Assembly (NCBI RefSeq): GCF_025370935.1
Contig: NC_133496.1
Span: 9,594,292-9,658,291, forward strand
DNA length: 64,000 bases
Direction: 5' to 3'
Source: Choristoneura fumiferana
Lineage: Eukaryota; Arthropoda; Insecta; Lepidoptera; Tortricidae
Shown here: in pieces, positions 58,531 through 64,000 of the stretch
Layout: every line of letters begins with the position of its first letter
Position numbering within the stretch: position 1 is the stretch's first letter
Notes under the pieces: model-generated
The model's input: only the letters and a program-made list of their open reading frames with translations
What the model was told of the DNA's origin: nothing
The model's database searches: none
Translations under genes and position numbers: made by a program

Positions 58531-59017
58531 GTAACTAATCCAGCTTGTTCTATAATATATGTAGATTTAATATTCCTTTGCGGCAAATTTTGAGAACCAC
58601 ATTGCGTTTGTGGGGTTATTTCGGAATACAGATATTGAAAAAATCTGTAACTGTGGATATTACTAACGAAATAAAAAATAAAAATGAATGGGGTAATTTC
58701 AGCCTAAAAAGAAATATGAACCTTGAGCCAAATTATAATAAAGTCCACCTTTCAATAACACGCAGAATATAACCCGCTATATTCCGAAATAGCCCCTGTG
58801 CAAAAAAAATAAGTAACTAGTTTTTGAATACCAATATTTCCATAAATCGATCATATTTTAGAAACTTTTTTATATAGTATATAAGATCGATTAGTGGAAA
58901 CGACAGAAATATCCTAAGACTTTAAATATAATGTACCAACTCGGAGTAATTAACGAAATTACAAACGTCATGTCAACTCATCAAAAATCCACGTGGAATT
59001 ACCCCAAAGCACCTTAC

Positions 59018-59859
59018 TTCAAAGTCCTAGTAAAACGATGCTTGTATAAAAAAAAAACCGGACTCACTGCATCCGTTTCCGCTCTTTGTTCAAGGATGGA
59101 CGGAAGGATGTTCTGAATTTTAAGAAATGTTAAACAATGCAGTTTTACAGCAGTTGTTTCCATGAGATCAACAATCATAAAATTCATAAACAAACAAATA
59201 TTATGTGTTGCCAGCAAAATTCAGAAAAGTTGAGAAATTGACAAAAAATAATATAATTATTGCAATGCTGATCCCATATAAAAAAACATCCTTTTTTTGA
59301 AGTCGTAATTTGTTAACAAAAAAATATTTAAGTAGTAGAATATTTTGTAAGTACCTACTTACGAACTAACTAGAGTAATTAAAGACATTATTCATTGCTT
59401 ATTACTATTATTTAAGGTTTGTACCTATAAAACATTTTATATAAGTAAGTACTATTATGACTGTGTTATTAAAGGCACAATGGTACTTATGGTGTGGTGT
59501 GTGGTATTATTTCATAATAATGGATTATCATAGGCACACAATCGTCCGTTCTATTTGGACTTGTATTATTGTCATAAAAATAAGTGATAATTGATCAAAA
59601 CATTGTTTATTTTTTATTTCAAATCATTAGGACAAAATATCTAGACTACTAGGTAGACTTGTTTTCCTTTTTTTAGTTTTTAAAGTTTTTTTTTGTTAGT
59701 CGGTTTTTTATTTATTAAATATTTTTTTATTTTATACTTTTTCATGTTCCGCTAGCAAACAAAATAGCAAATCTGTTTCTGTGTCTGTTTTGTCTGTACG
59801 TTAGTTCTCCTACTCAAATGTAGCTGAGCTGGCGCAGCAGTGGCGCCAGGGATTTAATT
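59018..59859. other. AT-rich, nothing recognised
   Basis: No feature seen. Confidence 0.5.
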
Positions 59860-60079
59860 AATGAGGGCTATCTCGTATGAATTCGCCGCTAGAGGCGCTA
59901 GTATAGCGTGAGGTCACGTGTGGGTTATATTCTCTTTGGTTAGGTCTCCGAAATGTCAAATGTCTCTATTTTTGGGTGAGCTACGCAGGTTTATTCATAA
60001 TAAGAACAAATTTTGTGAATATTTTGCAGGACCCTTACAGTGTCGCCAACTGGTGAGCGCGAATACGGTAGACCTCATT
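59860..60079. mobile_element. AATGAGGGCTAT inverted-repeat element, short form
   Basis: AATGAGGGCTATCTCGTATG left; GCGAATACGGTAGACCTCAT right. Shares GCTACGCAGGTTTATTCATA with 60909-61768. Confidence 0.55.
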
Positions 60080-60359
60080 ATATATACGCTATTTATACTC
60101 CATTTATTTTAACATTTGAAACTTAACGGTAAAATTTGCACACGTTTTTAAATGAAACAACGAAACTATTTTAAATTATGTTAACTTCTGTAATAAAGAC
60201 ATAGTAAATACCGCTAATAAATGTACCTGTAGGTATTTTTAGTCCATTTGTGTTCGAAATACCGAGAAACATGTGATACAATTTGACCGTTAATTCAAAT
60301 CTGAAATGAAATGGAGTATAAATGGTTTAAAGATATCCGCCTCCAAGCCATTAGTAAGG

Positions 60360-60445
60360 TAAATGGTAATGCTGTAGGTGTCCATGGGTGGCGTTGATCG
60401 CTTACCATCAGGTGACCAGCATGCTCGTTTTCCAGTTATTTAATA
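60360..60445 (+). repeat. GCCGGCAACGCAC repeat, 3' fragment
   Basis: GGTGTCCATGGGTGGCGTTG and ACCATCAGGTGACCAGCATG. Confidence 0.55.
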
Positions 60446-60683
60446 AACAAAAATTAAATACGGACATATAAATTCCGCAAACTAATACTGAAAAATTTAC
60501 AAAACTCTGAGTTTACTCAACGAAAACACTGGCAATACTTGCGAATGAAAACGTGTTGAATTTCAAAATTGTTCATAGAGCCAGTAGGACTGCGGGAACC
60601 CATCCACGCGAAATAATGCTGACATTATGGACATGGCAAGTATTTTTTACTAAGTAGGTATAAGTTCTTAATTTCAGCGTAAA

Positions 60684-60702
60684 ATTGGTGTGAATTGTCC
60701 CA
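60684..60702 (+). mobile_element. Tail fragment of the 4339-4598 SINE family
   Basis: AAATTGGTGTGAATTGTCCC matches the 3' end of that SINE. Confidence 0.5.
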
Positions 60703-60908
60703 TACTTAATAATTATTATTACTATAGTAGGTAGGTACTTAGGCGACCGGGCTTCGCTCAGGAAAAAATTCGGTAGTCTTTGAGAAGTCTTTGAGCACAT
60801 AGAATGACATAGATGTAAACTTGCCACCTATAAAAATATAGTACCTACCTACACGGATTAGGTTGCGTTTCCACCAAAGATGAGCGAGGAATATGTTTTT
60901 CATGAATG

Positions 60909-61768
60909 AATGGGGGCTATCGCGTATGAATTCGCCACTAGAGGCGCTAGTGTAGCGTGAGGTCTCCGAAATGTCAAATCTCACTGTGTTTGAGTGAGCT
61001 ACGCGGGCTTATATTTATAATTAGAATAATTTTGTGAATATTTCACAATACCTGAAATTAATTATGGCAAATATGCGTTACGGGGCAATGAATGTCTGTA
61101 TTTTGAGACTATTGTGTCTTTTGTCCTCCTTTTTTTCCGGACAAAACGGGACTACGCAACACAGTGGCATGCTCGATATTTTATGGTAAGTAGGTACAAT
61201 CTTTAGGGATTTAGGGATCTTTAAAAAACGAGCCTATCAGTCTCTCAAAGGGCCGGCAACGCACCTGTGATACCCCTCGTGTTGACAGGTGTCCATAGGC
61301 GGCGGTGATTGCTTCCCATCAGGTGACCCACATGCTCGTTTCCCCCTCCTATATATAAAAAGGTATTAAATATGATTTAAATGTAAATTTTGTTTTCACG
61401 CCCGTAATAACAAAAATAGTTTTTGGGTGAGCTACGCGGGTTTATTTATAATTAGAATAATTTTGTGAATATTTTGCAATATCTGAAATTAATTATGGCA
61501 AATATGCGTTGCGGGGCAATGAATGTCTGTGTTTTGAGACAGTTTTGTCTTTCGGAGACCTTTGTCCTCCCTTTTTTCCGAACAAAACGGGGACTATGCA
61601 ACACTGTGGCATGCTCGATATTTTTATGGTACGGTTTTAAGTTGTATTAAATATGATTTTAATCTAAACTTTGTTTTCACGCCCGTAATAACAGACTTTG
61701 AAAGCCATACTTAAAAACCTCACGCAACAGTGCGCCATCTAGTGAGACAAAAAACGATAGCCCTCATT
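60909..61768. mobile_element. AATGAGGGCTAT inverted-repeat element, long form with internal duplication
   Basis: AATGGGGGCTATCGCGTATG left, AAAACGATAGCCCTCATT right. A block starting GAGTGAGCTACGCGGG (61010 on) recurs from 61426, and GTTTTCACGCCCGTAATAAC occurs in both (61391, 61671). Confidence 0.6.
61215..61365 (+). repeat. GCCGGCAACGCAC interspersed repeat
   Basis: AAGGGCCGGCAACGCACCTG, GTGTCCATAGGCGGCGGTGA and CATCAGGTGACCCACATGCT. A fragment is at 60360-60445. Confidence 0.6.
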
Positions 61769-61984
61769 GAAACGCTTCATTAACCTATCCCCGCACAGCA
61801 CGTGTCTAGTGGAAACAGCTGAGTGGAGGCGAGGCAAATGAAGTATTTTTATTTGAAGGTTCACGAAAAACATAGTCCTCGCGATAAAACCTCACACATC
61901 TCTGGTGGAAACGGAGCCTAACTCACGTACCTACTTTTAGTGTTGGTCGGGGAACAAGGAAATATTTCTCAGACACTCATTTTA

Positions 61985-62230
61985 ACCCCCGACGCAAAAA
62001 GAGGGGTGTTATAAGTGACCGCTATGTGTGTCTGTATGTCTGTGGCGCCGTAGCTCTTAAACGGGTGGAGGGATTTGTATACGGTTTTTTATATTTGATA
62101 GCAGGTTTTCTAGCGATGCTTCTTAGACATGTTTTATCAAAATCGGTTCTGCAGTTTTTGAGATATTGATCTTTGAAGTGACAAAGTCGGGGGTTTTCCA
62201 ACTTTTGTTGGTTAGGTTAGGTTAGGTTAT
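61985..62230 (+). repeat. CCCCGACGCAAAA repeat
   Basis: CCCCCGACGCAAAAAGAGGG to TTGGTTAGGTTAGGTTAGG. Confidence 0.7.
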
Positions 62231-62344
62231 TATCACGATATTCTCACGGAATCGAGATTTATGCGTCCTCAAGGTGCTATGGTTATGGTTGGTGTTTTTT
62301 ATGGGGGGTATGGGTTGGCACGGTTCACTGTGGTGAAGTAAATT

Positions 62345-62431
62345 TCCATGAGAATTTATTAAAATCCCAGAACTTAAATCCAACTAGCCAATCTAATGGT
62401 TCACGCATGCGAAACCGCGGGTAAAAGCTAG
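62345..62431 (+). mobile_element. Helitron-like right-end fragment
   Basis: Ends GAAACCGCGGGTAAAAGCTAG before a T, 34 bp before candidate exon A. Confidence 0.5.
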
Positions 62432-62465
62432 TAGGTAAAAAATAAAGAATTCTTCACTATTTCAG

Positions 62466-62595
62466 CTTCAAGCAAGTGACGCTTCTTATGCTCTATGCGG
62501 CCTTCGCACAGGCGCAGAGATGGCCTGAGAGAGTTCACAACCCATCACGATTCCGAAAACCAATCACCAAATTTATCAATGGCACTGACGTCGAG
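62466..62595 (+). CDS. Candidate exon A of an unrecognised secreted protein
   Basis: Bounded by acceptor CACTATTTCAG and donor GAG|GTAGTT; 130 nt with one frame fully open (first C completes a codon from an upstream exon). The translation starts FKQVTLLMLYAAFAQAQRW: a basic residue, a hydrophobic run, then small polar residues, which is the shape of a signal peptide with cleavage near AQA|QRW. It continues PERVHNPSRFRKPITKFING and ends TDVE in phase 0. An in-frame ATG lies at 62488, but the real initiator is more likely in an exon further left that I could not locate. I do not recognise the family. Splice signals, phase agreement with exon B and higher GC than the flanks support it; there is no homology support. 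Confidence 0.45.
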
Positions 62596-62689
62596 GTAGT
62601 TACTATGAGTATTTAATCTGTTATTTTCACGTCATACATAAATGTAGTCTTTTCGCACTTTCAAATTAAATAATAAGTACAAAGTAGAC

Positions 62690-62995
62690 ATTAGGTCCGC
62701 GATATAGGATCCGCAGTAAAACCAAGGTTACCGACAATAGCCCGAAGAATTGCGAAACTGAAGTGTCAGTGAGCGGGGCACATTGCTCGCAGGACTGCTG
62801 GCCGTTGGGGTCAGAAGGTTCTCGAATGGCGTCCAAGGACCGGGAGATGAGCTGTCGGTAGGCCTCCAACAAGATCGCGGGATCGCGGTGGATGCGGAAA
62901 GCACAAGACCGGTCTGAGTGGAGAGCCTTGGGGAGGCCTATGTCCTGCAGTGGACGTCTTTCGGCTGACATGATGATGATGATGACGATGACACA
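62690..62995 (+). pseudogene. RTE-type LINE 3' end in candidate gene intron
   Basis: Carries the KWQWAGH-like C-terminal region (here KLKCQ then AGHIARRTAGRW in shifted frames) and the diagnostic end GTCCTGCAGTGGACGTCTT, CGGCTGACATGATGATGATG. It lies wholly between candidate exons A and B. Confidence 0.75.
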
Positions 62996-63109
62996 TCATA
63001 GGTATCTATGCTCAAAAAATATAACCCTCCTTGATGCGTTTTCTTCACACCTGCAATACTCCTGCTAATTTCCTCAGACGGGCATTAAAGATGATTCAGT
63101 TACTTCCAG

Positions 63110-63259
63110 GTCGATTCTGATCTTACCCCAGACTGGAGAGTGGAGGAGACGCCTCCAGGCCCTTACATACCTAACTGGTACATGGAGATGGGAAGGCCTT
63201 ACCGGCTTTCTCCGTTTACCAAGCAAGCTGACAGGTGGAATAAGGCTACCAGGTGTAGA
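63110..63259 (+). CDS. Candidate exon B of the same unrecognised secreted protein
   Basis: Exactly 50 codons between acceptor TTACTTCCAG and donor AGA|GTGAGT, phase 0 on both sides, which matches the phase 0 end of exon A. It reads VDSDLTPDWRVEETPPGPYI then PNWYMEMGRPYRLSPFTKQA then DRWNKATRCR, rich in Trp, Pro, Tyr and charged residues with no low-complexity bias. The 514-bp intron to exon A holds an RTE-type LINE 3' fragment (62690-62995). An alternative donor at 63253 (AG|GTGTAG) would shorten it by 7 nt. Family unknown; a small lineage-specific secreted protein or peptide precursor is possible. Confidence 0.45.
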
Positions 63260-63470
63260 GTGAGTATCGTATTTTTACGATCACATTTAATAATCTAAAG
63301 TGGATAAAATCAATGGTTCTTAGCTTACTAGAAATACGGCCTGCTAAATGTTTTCACAGATAAATGCAATAATTTAAAACAATTATTAACTGTATCAAAC
63401 AGAAAAAAACACGTGAACAATTAAACAATACTCGAAAACGCATCCCATAAGGAAGTTTTAATATGGTCAG

Positions 63471-63545
63471 TGGTCCGCTCGCACGCCCGGCTGCGCTTGG
63501 CAACAACTGTGGACCTCGTACCACGAAACTCAGTGGACGCGGTGA
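63471..63545 (+). CDS. Possible last exon C of the same gene
   Basis: After AG at 63469-63470, a GC-rich stretch stays open in phase 0 for 24 codons and stops at TGA: WSARTPGCAWQQLWTSYHET then QWTR. Phase agrees with exon B. The acceptor's pyrimidine tract is weak, and the minus strand is also open here, so this is much less sure than exons A and B. AATAAA sites follow at about 63958 and 63974. Confidence 0.2.
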   Translation, partial: WSARTPGCAWQQLWTSYHETQWTR

Positions 63546-64000
63546 CAAACCACGGCTGTCATACAGTTCGCGATAATTAAGCGACAGTCGCAATTCCTAT
63601 TCATAAACTCGTCGAATAGACTGAAATGAAGTTAGAGGTTGCAAGTACGAAGCCCAGCTGGGGCAGGCGTTCAAAGGACCATGCGTCAAAATGGACCAAA
63701 AACCAACAGAGCTGTGAGTTAGGTCACTAAAAAGGTCCGCTTATCTAATTTATTTCGTTCTATGGGCACAAAGTTGAATTCACGTTGAATTCCATTGCAT
63801 AACTTAGATATAAATATAAGTACCTACATATTTTAGTCAGATTAAACATCTATATGAGAAACTGTGTTTTTATTGGAGAATATCGGTAGAACACCTTATA
63901 AAAACTCTTGCTTAAAGTTTCTATATATTTTTTAAATATTTTTAATTTATATAAAACAATAAATCAATTATAATAAATCAGTAAAATTAAAATAATGGAA
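63546..64000. other. Possible 3' flank of the candidate gene
   Basis: Unique sequence with AATAAA sites near 63958 and 63974; no further exon found. Confidence 0.35.

Larger units (their letters stand above)
56997..59017. mobile_element. 2 kb inverted-repeat element with nested insertions
   Basis: GTAAGGTGCTTTAGGGTAAT and ATTACCCCAAAGCACCTTAC are terminal. GGGGTTATT and its complement recur inside. The LINE 5' piece (57460-58127), the GCTTGCTT tract and Helitron-like scraps lie within. Confidence 0.55.

Noticed and set aside
62811..62999. Minus-strand frame with a His run
   Set aside because: The His run is the complement of the LINE's ATGATG tail.
1..64000. CRISPR array, operons, bacterial signals
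   Set aside because: No regular spaced repeats or compact gene runs; the sequence is clearly eukaryotic nuclear DNA.

Overview
The window looks like nuclear DNA of a moth or butterfly (Lepidoptera); the species cannot be fixed. It is AT-rich, has almost no long reading frames, and is crowded with short repeats of lepidopteran type: tRNA-derived SINEs, short Helitron-like elements (TC start, CTAG end, inserted between A and T), 3' ends of RTE-type and other LINEs with ATGATG, ATTGT or AATAAATA tails, and many fold-back MITEs. No rRNA gene, no credible functional tRNA gene and no CRISPR array was found.

Only one gene is recognised with confidence: a three-exon homologue of Golgin subfamily A member 7 (GOLGA7/GCP16, Erf4 family) on the minus strand at 55143-56498. 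Its splice sites and phases agree, but exon 2 lacks one base inside a conserved Gly-Cys-Leu-Ala-Cys motif, so the frame as given is broken. A second, unrecognised gene is suggested at the right end (62466 to about 63545, plus strand): two or three small exons whose phases match and whose start resembles a signal peptide. A third candidate is an open terminal exon at 2327-2635. A CpG-rich block with a cAMP-response-type palindrome at 22430-22860 may be a promoter and non-coding first exon.

Layout: 1-9 kb holds LINE tails, a full SINE and the candidate exon. 9-20 kb is dense in MITEs (hAT-like, Harbinger-like, TTAA-flanked, fold-back) and LINE 3' ends. 20-31 kb has Helitron-like elements, the CpG-rich block, SINEs, a 1.8 kb inverted-repeat element and a decayed retrotransposon protein. 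31-45 kb has SINE dimers, palindromes and a 1 kb reverse transcriptase fragment. 45-54 kb has nested hAT-like MITEs with 8-bp target duplications, a 400-bp hairpin, and a SINE split by a 1.16 kb LTR-like insertion. 54-64 kb has the GOLGA7-like gene, a 2 kb inverted-repeat element containing a LINE 5' fragment, and the candidate secreted-protein gene.

Most of the interest lies in nested insertions, which give relative ages, and in the few gene candidates. I found no multi-gene system; the genes seen do not form a functional unit.
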